DNA from: Algicoccus sp048820935
Lineage (GTDB): Bacteria > Pseudomonadota > Gammaproteobacteria > Burkholderiales > Burkholderiaceae_B
Reading direction: 5' to 3'
DNA length: 64,000 nucleotides
Assembly (NCBI RefSeq): GCF_048820935.1
Contig: NZ_JBMERD010000007.1
Location: 62,001-126,000, forward strand
Position numbers and translations under genes: made by a program. This document shows, in pieces, positions 1 through 8,392 of the stretch (position 1 is the stretch's first letter; each line of letters begins with the position of its first letter). The notes under the pieces were generated by a model. The model worked only from the letters and a program-made list of their open reading frames with translations, did no database searches and had not been told where the DNA came from.

Positions 1-234
1 GACGGGGTGGTGCGTAACGGCAAAAGCACCGCCGGACATCAGCGCTATCTCTGCTCTCACTGCCGTAAAACATGGCAACTGCAGTTCACTTACACCGCTT
101 CTCAACCCGGTACGCACCAGAAAATCATTGATATGGCCATGAATGGCGTTGGATGCCGGGCAACCGCCCGCATTATGGGCGTTGGCCTCAACACGATTTT
201 CCGCCATTTAAAAAACTCAGGCCGCAGTCGGTAA
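1..234 (+). CDS. insA: IS1 InsA, N-terminally cut by window edge
   Basis: InsA binds the IS1 ends and represses transposition. The frame is open from base 1 and lacks about 14 N-terminal residues of the usual 91. A zinc-finger-like CSHC motif is followed by a helix-turn-helix stretch around VGCRATARIMGVGLNTI. An A6C slippery run at 210-216 near its 3' end is the known -1 frameshift site that makes the InsAB' transposase. The start lies outside the window. Confidence 0.92.
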   Translation, partial: DGVVRNGKSTAGHQRYLCSHCRKTWQLQFTYTASQPGTHQKIIDMAMNGVGCRATARIMGVGLNTIFRHLKNSGRSR

Positions 235-656
235 CCTCGCGCATACAGCCGGGCAGTGACGTCATCGTCTGCGCGGAAATGGACGAACAGTGGGGATACG
301 TCGGGGCTAAATCGCGCCAGCGCTGGCTGTTTTACGCGTATGACAGGCTCCGGAAGACGGTTGTTGCGCACGTATTCGGTGAACGCACTATGGCGACGCT
401 GGGGCGTCTTATGAGCCTGCTGTCACCCTTTGACGTGGTGATATGGATGACGGATGGCTGGCCGCTGTATGAATCCCGCCTGAAGGGAAAGCTGCACGTA
501 ATCAGCAAGCGATATACGCAGCGAATTGAGCGGCATAACCTGAATCTGAGGCAGCACCTGGCACGGCTGGGACGGAAGTCGCTGTCGTTCTCAAAATCGG
601 TGGAGCTGCATGACAAAGTCATCGGGCATTATCTGAACATAAAACACTATCAATAA
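153..656 (+). CDS. insB: IS1 transposase InsB' (made as InsAB' by frameshift)
   Basis: This is the full 167-residue InsB' frame, overlapping insA in the -1 frame. In IS1 the active DDE-type transposase is the InsAB' fusion formed by slippage on the A6C run at 210-216. The acidic stretches AEMDEQWG and WMTDGWPLYES carry expected catalytic aspartates. The ORF is intact to its stop, 15 bases before the IS1 end. If the left part outside the window is whole, this IS1 could be active. Confidence 0.92.
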   Translation: MPGNRPHYGRWPQHDFPPFKKLRPQSVTSRIQPGSDVIVCAEMDEQWGYVGAKSRQRWLFYAYDRLRKTVVAHVFGERTMATLGRLMSLLSPFDVVIWMTDGWPLYESRLKGKLHVISKRYTQRIERHNLNLRQHLARLGRKSLSFSKSVELHDKVIGHYLNIKHYQ

Positions 657-671
657 GTTGGAGTCATTACC

Positions 672-730
672 CCCCGGACGAGTGGGAATCCATGGTAGGG
701 ATTTTTACCGAAATGGAAGAACACTATTAG
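672..730 (+). pseudogene. orphan 18-codon gene fragment between IS1 and Tn21
   Basis: Between the IS1 end and the Tn21 terminal repeat an open frame reads PDEWESMVGIFTEMEEHY and meets a stop (TAG, 728-730) made exactly at the Tn21 junction. The codons look genuine, and the F-x-E-M-E-x-H-Y pattern resembles the N-terminal region of some GNAT acetyltransferases. That is only a resemblance. The gene was cut by IS1 on one side and by Tn21 on the other. Confidence 0.35.
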
Positions 731-767
731 GGGGCACCTCAGAAAACGGAAAATAAAGCACGCTAAG
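730..767 (+). repeat. 38-bp terminal inverted repeat, Tn21 mer end
   Basis: The sequence opens GGGGGCACCTCAGAAAACGG and ends GCACGCTAAG, as at the Tn21 mer end. The merR stop codon (763-765) lies inside the repeat. The first bases of the same repeat recur at 10287-10295 in the same orientation. Confidence 0.9.
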
Positions 768-1197
768 GCATAGCTGACCTTGCCAGGCCTGCTTCGCCCT
801 GTAGTGACGCGATCAACGGGCAGGAAACATTCCCCTTTCGTGCATGGCAGGCGCACACGAGTTCAGACAGCACGGTTTCCATGCGCGCCAAGTCGGCCAT
901 CTTCTCGCGCACGTCCTTGAGCTTGTGTTCGGCCAGGCTGCTGGCCTCCTCGCAGTGGGTGCCATCGTCGAGCCGCAACAGCTCGGCAATCTCGTCCAGA
1001 CTGAACCCCAGCCGCTGTGCCGATTTCACGAATTTCACCCGAACCACGTCCGCCTCCCCATAGCGGCGGATGCTGCCGTAAGGCTTGTCCGGTTCCCGCA
1101 ACAGGCCCTTGCGCTGATAGAAGCGGATTGTCTCCACGTTGACCCCGGCCGCCTTGGCAAAAACGCCAATGGTCAGGTTTTCCAAATTATTTTCCAT
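763..1197 (-). CDS. merR: mercury-responsive regulator MerR
   Basis: MerR represses, and with Hg(II) activates, the divergent merTPCADE operon by untwisting its promoter. At 144 residues it matches Tn21 MerR in length. An N-terminal winged helix (about 8-75) is followed by a dimerisation helix, and the three Hg-binding cysteines are present at 82, 117 and 126. The open frame extends upstream, but [11 protein letters not shown] is the family start. It is transcribed away from merT across the shared operator. Confidence 0.96.
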
Positions 1198-1202
1198 ATC
1201 GC

Positions 1203-1233
1203 TTGACTCCGTACATGAGTACGGAAGTAAGGT
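1203..1233 (+). promoter_or_regulatory. merT promoter and MerR operator
   Basis: The -35 TTGACT (1203-1208) and -10 TAAGGT (1228-1233) are 19 bp apart, the long spacing typical of MerR-controlled promoters. The dyad CCGTAC-ATGA-GTACGG lies between them. The divergent merR promoter overlaps this region. Confidence 0.93.
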
Positions 1234-1268
1234 TACGCTATCCAATCCAAATTCAAAAGGGCCAACGT

Positions 1269-1619
1269 ATGTCTGAACCACAAAACGGGCGCGGTGCGCT
1301 CTTCGCCGGCGGGCTGGCCGCCATTCTTGCATCGACCTGCTGCCTGGGGCCGCTAGTACTGGTCGCCCTGGGCTTCTCCGGTGCTTGGATCGGCAACCTG
1401 ACGGTGCTGGAACCCTATCGACCGTTGTTCATCGGCGCGGCGCTAGTGGCGCTGTTCTTCGCCTGGAAGCGGATTTACCGGCCCGTGCAGGCATGCAAGC
1501 CAGGTGAGGTCTGCGCGATTCCGCAGGTGCGCGCCACCTACAAGCTGATTTTCTGGATCGTGGCCGTGCTGGTCCTGGTCGCGCTTGGATTTCCCTATGT
1601 CGTTCCATTTTTCTATTAA
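1269..1619 (+). CDS. merT: mercuric ion transporter MerT
   Basis: MerT is an inner-membrane protein that takes Hg(II) from periplasmic MerP to cytoplasmic MerA. At 116 residues with three predicted membrane segments it has the usual length. The cysteine pair at 24-25 in the first membrane segment and the CKPGEVC loop are the expected Hg(II) relay. The start MSEPQNG was chosen over an upstream in-frame ATG because that one lies in the promoter. It is first in the mer operon, 14 bases before merP. Confidence 0.96.
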
Positions 1620-1632
1620 CCAGGAGTTCATC

Positions 1633-1908
1633 ATGAAGAAACTGTTTGCCTCCCTTGCCCTCGCCGCCGCTGTTGCCCCGGTGTGGGCCGCTACCCAGAC
1701 CGTCACGCTAGCGGTTCCCGGCATGACTTGCGCCGCCTGCCCGATCACAGTCAAGAAAGCGCTCTCCAAGGTCGAAGGCGTGAGCAAGGTCGATGTGGGC
1801 TTCGAGAAGCGCGAGGCCGTCGTCACTTTTGACGACACCAAGGCCAGCGTACAGAAGCTGACCAAGGCCACCGCAGACGCCGGCTATCCGTCCAGCGTCA
1901 AGCAGTGA
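1633..1908 (+). CDS. merP: periplasmic mercury-binding protein MerP
   Basis: MerP is a 91-residue periplasmic Hg(II) scavenger. A signal peptide (about 1-19, ending VWA) precedes one heavy-metal-associated domain with the GMTCAAC motif, whose two cysteines bind Hg(II). The start MKKLFASL follows an AGGAG ribosome site. It lies between merT and merC and hands mercury to MerT. Confidence 0.96.
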   Translation: MKKLFASLALAAAVAPVWAATQTVTLAVPGMTCAACPITVKKALSKVEGVSKVDVGFEKREAVVTFDDTKASVQKLTKATADAGYPSSVKQ

Positions 1909-1943
1909 GCCAGCAAGCCAACGACAACAGCGAGAGCCGCTTC

Positions 1944-2366
1944 ATGGGACTGATGACACGCATTGCCGATAAAACCGGCGCGCTCGGCAGCGTCGTTTCC
2001 GCGATGGGCTGCGCCGCCTGCTTTCCAGCCCTCGCCAGCTTCGGCGCGGCCATCGGGCTGGGCTTCTTGAGCCAGTACGAGGGACTGTTCATCAGCCGCC
2101 TGCTGCCGCTGTTTGCCGCGCTGGCCTTCCTGGCGAACGCGCTGGGTTGGTTCAGTCATCGGCAATGGCTGCGCAGTCTGCTCGGCATGATCGGCCCGGC
2201 CATCGTGTTTGCGGCCACGGTCTGGCTGCTCGGCAACTGGTGGACGGCGAACCTGATGTACGTCGGCCTGGCCTTGATGATTGGGGTGTCGATCTGGGAC
2301 TTCGTGTCGCCGGCGCATCGCCGTTGCGGACCGGACGGCTGCGAACTCCCCGCCAAGCGCTTGTGA
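1944..2366 (+). CDS. merC: mercury transporter MerC
   Basis: MerC is an alternative inner-membrane mercury importer found in Tn21 but absent from Tn501. It has 140 residues, four predicted membrane segments and the CAAC cysteine pair near residue 23. The start MGLMTRIADK matches the family, although the frame extends 13 codons upstream toward merP. Its presence supports a Tn21 rather than Tn501 ancestry for this mer module. Confidence 0.94.
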   Translation: MGLMTRIADKTGALGSVVSAMGCAACFPALASFGAAIGLGFLSQYEGLFISRLLPLFAALAFLANALGWFSHRQWLRSLLGMIGPAIVFAATVWLLGNWWTANLMYVGLALMIGVSIWDFVSPAHRRCGPDGCELPAKRL

Positions 2367-2417
2367 AAGACGGCTGACCGTGCGACACGGCGGCCCACAC
2401 GAATAAGGAACGATGGT

Positions 2418-4112
2418 ATGAGCACTCTCAAAATCACCGGCATGACTTGCGACTCGTGCGCAGTGCATGTCAAGGACGCCCTGGAGAAAGTGCCCGGCGT
2501 GCAATCAGCGGATGTCTCCTACGCCAAGGGCAGCGCCAAGCTCGCCATTGAGGTCGGCACGTCACCCGACGCGCTGACGGCCGCTGTAGCTGGACTCGGT
2601 TATCGGGCCACGCTGGCCGATGCCCCCTCAGTTTCGACGCCGGGCGGATTGCTCGACAAGATGCGCGATCTGCTGGGCAGAAACGACAAGACGGGTAGCA
2701 GCGGCGCATTGCATATCGCCGTCATCGGCAGCGGCGGGGCCGCGATGGCAGCGGCGCTGAAGGCCGTCGAGCAAGGCGCACGTGTCACGCTGATCGAGCG
2801 CGGCACCATCGGCGGCACCTGCGTCAATGTCGGTTGTGTGCCGTCCAAGATCATGATCCGCGCCGCCCATATCGCCCATCTGCGCCGGGAAAGCCCGTTC
2901 GATGGCGGCATCGCCGCTACCACGCCGACCATCCAGCGCACGGCGCTGCTGGCCCAGCAGCAGGCCCGCGTCGATGAACTGCGCCACGCCAAGTACGAAG
3001 GCATCTTGGAGGGCAATCCGGCGATCACTGTGCTGCACGGCTCCGCCCGCTTTAAGGACAATCGCAACCTGATCGTGCAACTCAACGACGGCGGCGAGCG
3101 CGTGGTGGCATTCGACCGCTGCCTGATCGCCACCGGCGCGAGCCCGGCCGTGCCGCCGATTCCCGGCCTGAAAGACACTCCGTACTGGACTTCCACTGAA
3201 GCGCTGGTCAGCGAGACGATTCCTAAGCGCCTGGCCGTGATTGGCTCATCAGTGGTGGCGCTGGAGCTGGCGCAGGCGTTCGCCCGACTCGGAGCGAAGG
3301 TGACGATCCTGGCTCGCAGCACGCTGTTCTTCCGCGAAGACCCAGCTATAGGCGAAGCCGTCACGGCCGCATTCCGCATGGAGGGCATCGAGGTGAGGGA
3401 ACACACCCAGGCCAGCCAGGTCGCGTATATCAATGGTGAAGGGGACGGCGAATTCGTGCTCACCACGGCGCACGGCGAACTGCGCGCCGACAAGCTGCTG
3501 GTCGCCACCGGCCGCGCGCCCAACACACGCAAGCTGGCACTGGATGCGACGGGCGTCACGCTCACCCCGCAAGGCGCTATCGTCATCGACCCCGGCATGC
3601 GTACAAGCGTGGAACACATCTACGCCGCAGGCGACTGCACCGACCAGCCGCAGTTCGTCTATGTGGCGGCAGCGGCCGGCACTCGCGCCGCGATCAACAT
3701 GACCGGCGGTGACGCGGCCCTGAACCTGACCGCGATGCCGGCCGTGGTGTTCACCGACCCGCAAGTGGCGACCGTAGGCTACAGCGAGGCGGAAGCGCAC
3801 CATGACGGCATCAAAACTGATAGTCGCACGCTAACGCTGGACAACGTGCCGCGCGCGCTCGCCAACTTCGACACGCGCGGCTTCATCAAACTGGTGGTTG
3901 AAGAAGGCAGCGGACGACTGATCGGCGTGCAGGCAGTGGCCCCGGAAGCGGGCGAACTGATCCAGACGGCCGCACTGGCGATTCGCAACCGGATGACGGT
4001 GCAGGAACTGGCCGACCAGTTGTTCCCCTACCTGACGATGGTCGAAGGGTTGAAGCTCGCGGCGCAGACCTTCAACAAGGATGTGAAGCAGCTTTCCTGC
4101 TGCGCCGGGTGA
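2418..4112 (+). CDS. merA: mercuric reductase MerA
   Basis: This cytoplasmic flavoenzyme reduces Hg(II) to volatile Hg(0) with NADPH. It has 564 residues, the Tn21 length. An N-terminal MerP-like domain carries GMTCDSC (Cys11, Cys14). The FAD motif GSGGAA is near residue 104, the redox-active CVNVGC disulfide at Cys135/Cys140, the NAD(P) motif near 273, and the C-terminal CysCys pair at 561-562 delivers Hg(II) to the active site. The gene looks intact. Confidence 0.97.
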   Translation: MSTLKITGMTCDSCAVHVKDALEKVPGVQSADVSYAKGSAKLAIEVGTSPDALTAAVAGLGYRATLADAPSVSTPGGLLDKMRDLLGRNDKTGSSGALHIAVIGSGGAAMAAALKAVEQGARVTLIERGTIGGTCVNVGCVPSKIMIRAAHIAHLRRESPFDGGIAATTPTIQRTALLAQQQARVDELRHAKYEGILEGNPAITVLHGSARFKDNRNLIVQLNDGGERVVAFDRCLIATGASPAVPPIPGLKDTPYWTSTEALVSETIPKRLAVIGSSVVALELAQAFARLGAKVTILARSTLFFREDPAIGEAVTAAFRMEGIEVREHTQASQVAYINGEGDGEFVLTTAHGELRADKLLVATGRAPNTRKLALDATGVTLTPQGAIVIDPGMRTSVEHIYAAGDCTDQPQFVYVAAAAGTRAAINMTGGDAALNLTAMPAVVFTDPQVATVGYSEAEAHHDGIKTDSRTLTLDNVPRALANFDTRGFIKLVVEEGSGRLIGVQAVAPEAGELIQTAALAIRNRMTVQELADQLFPYLTMVEGLKLAAQTFNKDVKQLSCCAG

Positions 4113-4129
4113 GGACAAGGAGGTGTGCG

Positions 4130-4492
4130 ATGAGCGCCTACACGGTATCGCAACTGGCCCATAACGCTGGGGTGAGCGTACATATCGTGCGCGACTACCT
4201 GGTGCGCGGCTTGTTACGGCCGGTGGCCTGCACCACGGGCGGCTACGGCGTGTTCGACGATGCGGCCTTGCAACGGCTGTGCTTCGTGCGCGCGGCCTTC
4301 GAGGCGGGTATCGGCCTGGATGCCCTGGCGCGGCTGTGCCGTGCGCTCGACGCAGCGGACGGCGCACAAGCCGCAGCGCAGCTTGCCGTGCTGCGCCAGT
4401 TGGTCGAGCGGCGGCGCGCGGCGTTGGCCCATCTGGACGCGCAACTGGCCTCCATGCCAGCCGAGCGGGCGCACGAGGAGGCATTGCCGTGA
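4130..4492 (+). CDS. merD: mercury operon coregulator MerD
   Basis: MerD is a MerR-family protein that down-regulates mer transcription once mercury is gone. At 120 residues it has a MerR-type N-terminal helix-turn-helix (about 5-70) and a long helical C-terminus, and it lacks the Hg-binding cysteine set of MerR. The start MSAYTVSQLA follows AAGGAGG. It lies 17 bases after merA and overlaps merE by four bases. Confidence 0.95.
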   Translation: MSAYTVSQLAHNAGVSVHIVRDYLVRGLLRPVACTTGGYGVFDDAALQRLCFVRAAFEAGIGLDALARLCRALDAADGAQAAAQLAVLRQLVERRRAALAHLDAQLASMPAERAHEEALP

Positions 4493-4725
4493 ACGCCCCT
4501 GACAAACTGCCGCCCGAGACGCGCCAACCCGTTTCCGGCTACCTGTGGGGTGCGCTGGCCGTGTTGACCTGCCCCTGCCATCTGCCGATTCTCGCCGCCG
4601 TGCTGGCCGGGACGACCGCCGGTGCCTTCCTTGGCGAGCATTGGGGTGTTGCCGCGCTCGCGCTGACCGGCTTGTTCGTTCTGGCCGTAACGCGGCTGCT
4701 GCGCGCCTTCCGGGGCGGATCATGA
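4489..4725 (+). CDS. merE: mercury transporter MerE
   Basis: MerE is a small inner-membrane protein of 78 residues implicated in transport of Hg(II) and methylmercury. It has two predicted membrane segments and the vicinal cysteine motif CPCH in the first. The GTG start overlaps the merD stop (GTGA), indicating translational coupling. It is the last functional mer gene and overlaps the urf2 start by four bases. Confidence 0.93.
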   Translation: MNAPDKLPPETRQPVSGYLWGALAVLTCPCHLPILAAVLAGTTAGAFLGEHWGVAALALTGLFVLAVTRLLRAFRGGS

Positions 4726-5362
4726 CGAGTTCGCAGCCCGCCGGATGGACGGCGGCCGAGTTGGCGCAGGCGGCGGCGCGCGGACAGCTTGACCTGCATT
4801 ACCAGCCGCTGGTCGATCTGCGCGATCACCGGATCGCTGGCGCGGAAGCGTTGATGCGCTGGCGGCATCCGAGGCTTGGCCTGTTGCCGCCCGGCCAGTT
4901 CCTGCCGCTGGCCGAGTCGTTCGGCCTGATGCCGGAAATAGGCGCGTGGGTGCTGGGCGAGGCCTGTCGCCAGATGCACAAGTGGCAAGGACCGGCATGG
5001 CAACCGTTCCGTCTTGCCATCAATGTGTCCGCCAGCCAGGTTGGGCCAACGTTCGACGACGAGGTAAAGCGGGTGCTGGCCGATATGGCCCTGCCCGCCG
5101 AGCTTCTGGAGATCGAACTGACCGAATCGGTCGCATTCGGCAATCCAGCCCTGTTCGCCAGTTTCGACGCCTTGCGCGCCATCGGCGTGCGCTTCGCCGC
5201 CGACGACTTCGGCACCGGCTATTCCTGCCTGCAACATCTGAAATGCTGCCCCATCACCACATTGAAAATCGACCAATCCTTTGTCGCCAGGCTCCCGGAT
5301 GATGCCCGTGACCAAACTATCGTGCGGGCGGTGATCCAGCTCGCGCACGGGCTGGGCATGGA
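4722..5362 (+). pseudogene. urf2: urf2, 5' part, EAL-domain ORF split by the integron
   Basis: The ATGA overlap with merE starts an EAL-domain protein (YQPLVDL, then EALMRW). It runs for about 213 codons to GLGMD, where the integron end IRt begins. The rest of the frame resumes at 17002 as tnpM. The target duplication ATGGA is present at both breakpoints, so joining them restores the frame. The downstream codons IFRRRLHQ and so on are read from integron DNA and are not native. Confidence 0.92.
5358..5362. repeat. target-site duplication, left copy
   Basis: ATGGA directly precedes IRt and is matched by ATGGA at 17002-17006 directly after IRi. A 5-bp duplication is the signature of Tn402-family transposition. 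Confidence 0.92.
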
Positions 5363-5387
5363 TGTCATTTTCAGAAGACGACTGCAC
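5363..5387 (+). repeat. IRt, tni-side 25-bp end of the integron
   Basis: It begins TGTCATTTTCAGAAGACG and ends CTGCAC, as in Tn402 and class 1 integrons. It is nearly identical, inverted, to IRi at 16977-17001. Confidence 0.94.
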
Positions 5388-5503
5388 CAGTTGATTGGGC
5401 GTAATGGCTGTTGTGCAGCCAGCTCCTGACAGTTCAATATCAGAAGTGATCTGCACCAATCTCGACTATGCTCAATACTCGTGTGCACCAAAGCGAGGTG
5501 AGC

Positions 5504-6211
5504 ATGGCGACGGACACCCCACGGATTCCAGAACAAGGCGTGGCCACTCTGCCTGATGAGGCTTGGGAGCGTGCGCGCCGTCGTGCGGAGATCATCAGTC
5601 CGTTGGCGCAGTCGGAGACGGTCGGGCACGAAGCGGCCGATATGGCGGCTCAGGCGCTGGGCTTGTCTCGGCGCCAGGTATACGTTCTGATCCGGCGTGC
5701 CCGGCAAGGCAGCGGCCTCGTGACGGATCTGGTGCCCGGCCAGTCCGGTGGAGGTAAAGGTAAGGGGCGCTTGCCGGAACCGGTCGAGCGCGTCATCCAC
5801 GAGCTACTGCAAAAGCGGTTCCTGACCAAGCAGAAGCGCAGCCTAGCGGCCTTTCACCGCGAAGTCACTCAGGTGTGCAAGGCTCAAAAACTGCGAGTGC
5901 CGGCGCGCAATACCGTGGCCTTACGGATCGCTAGCCTTGACCCGCGCAAGGTCATCCGCCGGCGGGAAGGCCAGGATGCCGCTCGTGACCTACAAGGTGT
6001 GGGCGGCGAGCCTCCTGCCGTGACCGCGCCGCTGGAGCAGGTGCAGATAGACCATACGGTCATCGACCTGATCGTGGTCGATGACCGCGACCGGCAACCT
6101 ATTGGCCGCCCGTACCTGACCCTCGCCATCGACGTGTTCACCCGCTGCGTGCTCGGCATGGTCGTCACGCTGGAAGCGCCGTCTGCCCCGATTTATTGTT
6201 CACAGCGATAG
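5504..6211 (+). pseudogene. tniA: tniA, 3'-truncated Tn402-type transposase gene
   Basis: TniA is the DDE transposase of Tn402 and about 559 residues long. Here only about 229 native residues remain, from MATDTPRIPEQ through the helix-turn-helix and the first acidic catalytic region (VQIDHTVIDL, then AIDVFTRC), ending at TLEAPSA. Near 6186 the sequence switches to pecM DNA; the hybrid frame adds PIYCSQR and stops. The start ATG follows a GAGG ribosome site. It cannot be functional without the rest of its catalytic core. Confidence 0.9.
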
Positions 6212-7056
6212 CACCTGCCATTTGGGGCAGCACCTACATTGTCACCACCCAATACCTGCCGAACTTCTCACCGATGACGGTCGCGATGCTGCGGGCGTTG
6301 CCGGCGGGTTTATTGCTCGTGATGATCGTCCGACAGATTCCAACGGGAATCTGGTGGATGCGCATCTTCATCCTCGGCGCACTTAATATTTCGCTATTCT
6401 GGAGCTTGTTGTTTATTTCGGTCTACCGCCTGCCGGGCGGGGTCGCGGCGACGGTAGGCGCTGTGCAGCCGCTGATGGTCGTGTTCATCTCTGCCGCTCT
6501 GCTAGGTAGCCCGATACGATTGATGGCGGTCCTGGGGGCTATTTGCGGAACTGCGGGCGTGGCGCTGTTGGTGTTGACACCAAACGCAGCGCTAGATCCT
6601 GTCGGCGTCGCAGCGGGCCTGGCGGGGGCGGTTTCCATGGCGTTCGGAACCGTGCTGACCCGCAAGTGGCAACCTCCCGTGCCTCTGCTCACCTTTACCG
6701 CCTGGCAACTGGCGGCCGGAGGACTTCTGCTCGTTCCAGTAGCTTTAGTGTTTGATCCGCCAATCCCGATGCCTACAGGAACCAATGTTCTCGGCCTGGC
6801 GTGGCTCGGCCTGATCGGAGCGGGTTTAACCTACTTCCTTTGGTTCCGGGGGATCTCGCGACTCGAACCTACAGTTGTTTCCTTACTGGGCTTTCTCAGC
6901 CCGGGGACCGCCGTGTTGCTAGGATGGTTGTTCTTGGATCAGACGCTGAGTGCGCTTCAAATCATCGGCGTCCTGCTCGTGATCGGGAGTATCTGGCTGG
7001 GCCAACGTTCCAACCGCACTCCTAGGGCGCGTATAGCTTGCCGGAAGTCGCCTTGA
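6187..7056 (+). CDS. PecM-like EamA transporter, 5' end lost
   Basis: This is a drug/metabolite exporter of the EamA family with about ten predicted membrane helices, commonly found beside tetA(A) in Tn1721-derived DNA and annotated pecM. The frame is continuous from the tniA junction (PDLLFTAIAPAIWG). The normal ATG and a few residues have been removed; the first possible start is TTG at 6196. It may be poorly translated. It runs convergent with tetA, 31 bases away. The transported substrate is unknown. Confidence 0.8.
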   Translation, partial: PDLLFTAIAPAIWGSTYIVTTQYLPNFSPMTVAMLRALPAGLLLVMIVRQIPTGIWWMRIFILGALNISLFWSLLFISVYRLPGGVAATVGAVQPLMVVFISAALLGSPIRLMAVLGAICGTAGVALLVLTPNAALDPVGVAAGLAGAVSMAFGTVLTRKWQPPVPLLTFTAWQLAAGGLLLVPVALVFDPPIPMPTGTNVLGLAWLGLIGAGLTYFLWFRGISRLEPTVVSLLGFLSPGTAVLLGWLFLDQTLSALQIIGVLLVIGSIWLGQRSNRTPRARIACRKSP

Positions 7057-7087
7057 CCCGCATGGCATAGGCCTATCGTTTCCACGA

Positions 7088-8287
7088 TCAGCGATCGGCT
7101 CGTTGCCCTGCGCCGCTCCAAAGCCCGCGACGCAGCGCCGGCAGGCAGAGCAAGTAGAGGGCAGCGCCTGCAATCCATGCCCACCCGTTCCACGTTGTTA
7201 TAGAAGCCGCATAGATCGCCGTGAAGAGGAGGGGTCCGACGATCGAGGTCAGGCTGGTGAGCGCCGCCAGTGAGCCTTGCAGCTGCCCCTGACGTTCCTC
7301 ATCCACCTGCCTGGACAACATTGCTTGCAGCGCCGGCATTCCGATGCCACCCGAAGCAAGCAGGACCATGATCGGGAACGCCATCCATCCCCGTGTCGCG
7401 AAGGCAAGCAGGATGTAGCCTGTGCCGTCGGCAATCATTCCGAGCATGAGTGCCCGCCTTTCGCCGAGCCGGGCGGCTACAGGGCCGGTGATCATTGCCT
7501 GGGCGAGTGAATGCAGAATGCCAAATGCGGCAAGCGAAATGCCGATCGTGGTCGCGTCCCAGTGAAAGCGATCCTCGCCGAAAATGACCCAAAGCGCGGC
7601 CGGCACCTGTCCGACAAGTTGCATGATGAAGAAGACCGCCATCAGGGCGGCGACGACGGTCATGCCCCGGGCCCACCGGAACGAAGCGAGCGGGTTGAGA
7701 GCCTCCCGGCGTAACGGCCGGCGTTCGCCTTTGTGCGACTCCGGCAAAAGGAAACAGCCCGTCAGGAAATTGAGGCCGTTCAAGGCTGCCGCGGCGAAGA
7801 ACGGAGCGTGGGGGGAGAAACCGCCCATCAGCCCACCGAGCACAGGTCCCGCGACCATCCCGAACCCGAAACAGGCGCTCATGAAGCCGAAGTGCCGCGC
7901 GCGCTCATCGCCATCAGTGATATCGGCAATATAAGCGCCGGCTACCGCCCCAGTCGCCCCGGTGATGCCGGCCACGATCCGCCCGATATAGAGAACCCAA
8001 AGGAAAGGCGCCGTCGCCATGATGGCGTAGTCGACAGCAGCGCCGGCCAGCGAGACGAGCAAGACCGGCCGCCGCCCGAAACGATCCGACAGCGCGCCCA
8101 GCACAGGTGCGCAGGCAAATTGCATCAACGCATACAGCGCCAGCAGAATGCCATAGTGGGCGGTGACGTCGTTCGAGTGAACCAGATCGCGCAGGAGGCC
8201 CGGCAGCACCGGCATAATCAGGCCGATGCCGACAGCGTCGAGCGCGACAGTGCTCAGAATTACGATCAGGGGTCTGTTGGGTTTCAC
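7088..8287 (-). CDS. tetA: tetracycline efflux pump Tet(A)
   Basis: Tet(A) exports the tetracycline-metal complex in exchange for protons through a 12-helix MFS fold. It has 399 residues from the GTG start (VKPNRPLIVILST), the known class A start. The motif GALSDRFGRRPVLL is in loop 2-3 and the central loop is hydrophilic. It is divergent from tetR with two tet operators between. The frame is uninterrupted, so tetracycline resistance is expected. Confidence 0.96.
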   Translation of the reverse strand: MKPNRPLIVILSTVALDAVGIGLIMPVLPGLLRDLVHSNDVTAHYGILLALYALMQFACAPVLGALSDRFGRRPVLLVSLAGAAVDYAIMATAPFLWVLYIGRIVAGITGATGAVAGAYIADITDGDERARHFGFMSACFGFGMVAGPVLGGLMGGFSPHAPFFAAAALNGLNFLTGCFLLPESHKGERRPLRREALNPLASFRWARGMTVVAALMAVFFIMQLVGQVPAALWVIFGEDRFHWDATTIGISLAAFGILHSLAQAMITGPVAARLGERRALMLGMIADGTGYILLAFATRGWMAFPIMVLLASGGIGMPALQAMLSRQVDEERQGQLQGSLAALTSLTSIVGPLLFTAIYAASITTWNGWAWIAGAALYLLCLPALRRGLWSGAGQRADR

Positions 8288-8337
8288 GTCTGGCCTCCGG
8301 ACCAGCCTCCGCTGGTCCGATTGAACGCGCGGATTCT

Positions 8338-8382
8338 TTATCACTGATAAGTTGGTGGACATATTATGTTTATCAGTGATAA
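8338..8382. promoter_or_regulatory. tetA/tetR operators (two palindromes)
   Basis: TTATCACTGATAA (8338-8350) and TTATCAGTGATAA (8370-8382) are near-identical palindromes between the divergent tetA and tetR starts. This is the standard TetR double-operator arrangement that couples repression of both genes. Confidence 0.93.
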
Positions 8383-8392
8383 AGTGTCAAGC

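Larger units (their letters stand above)
1..671 (+). mobile_element. IS1, right part (left end outside window)
   Basis: The insA and insB reading frames are those of the enterobacterial IS1. The right terminal repeat, ending in GGAGTCATTACC, closes the element at 671. The left end and about 95 bases lie before the window. IS1 beside the mer end of Tn21 recalls Tn2670-type structures, but the DNA between them here is not recognisably from Tn9. Identification is from memory of the IS1 proteins; no alignment was run. Confidence 0.93.

Noticed and set aside
5363..5429. Continuation of urf2 into the integron
   Set aside because: The codons after GLGMD are read from IRt and integron DNA; the native frame resumes at 17002.
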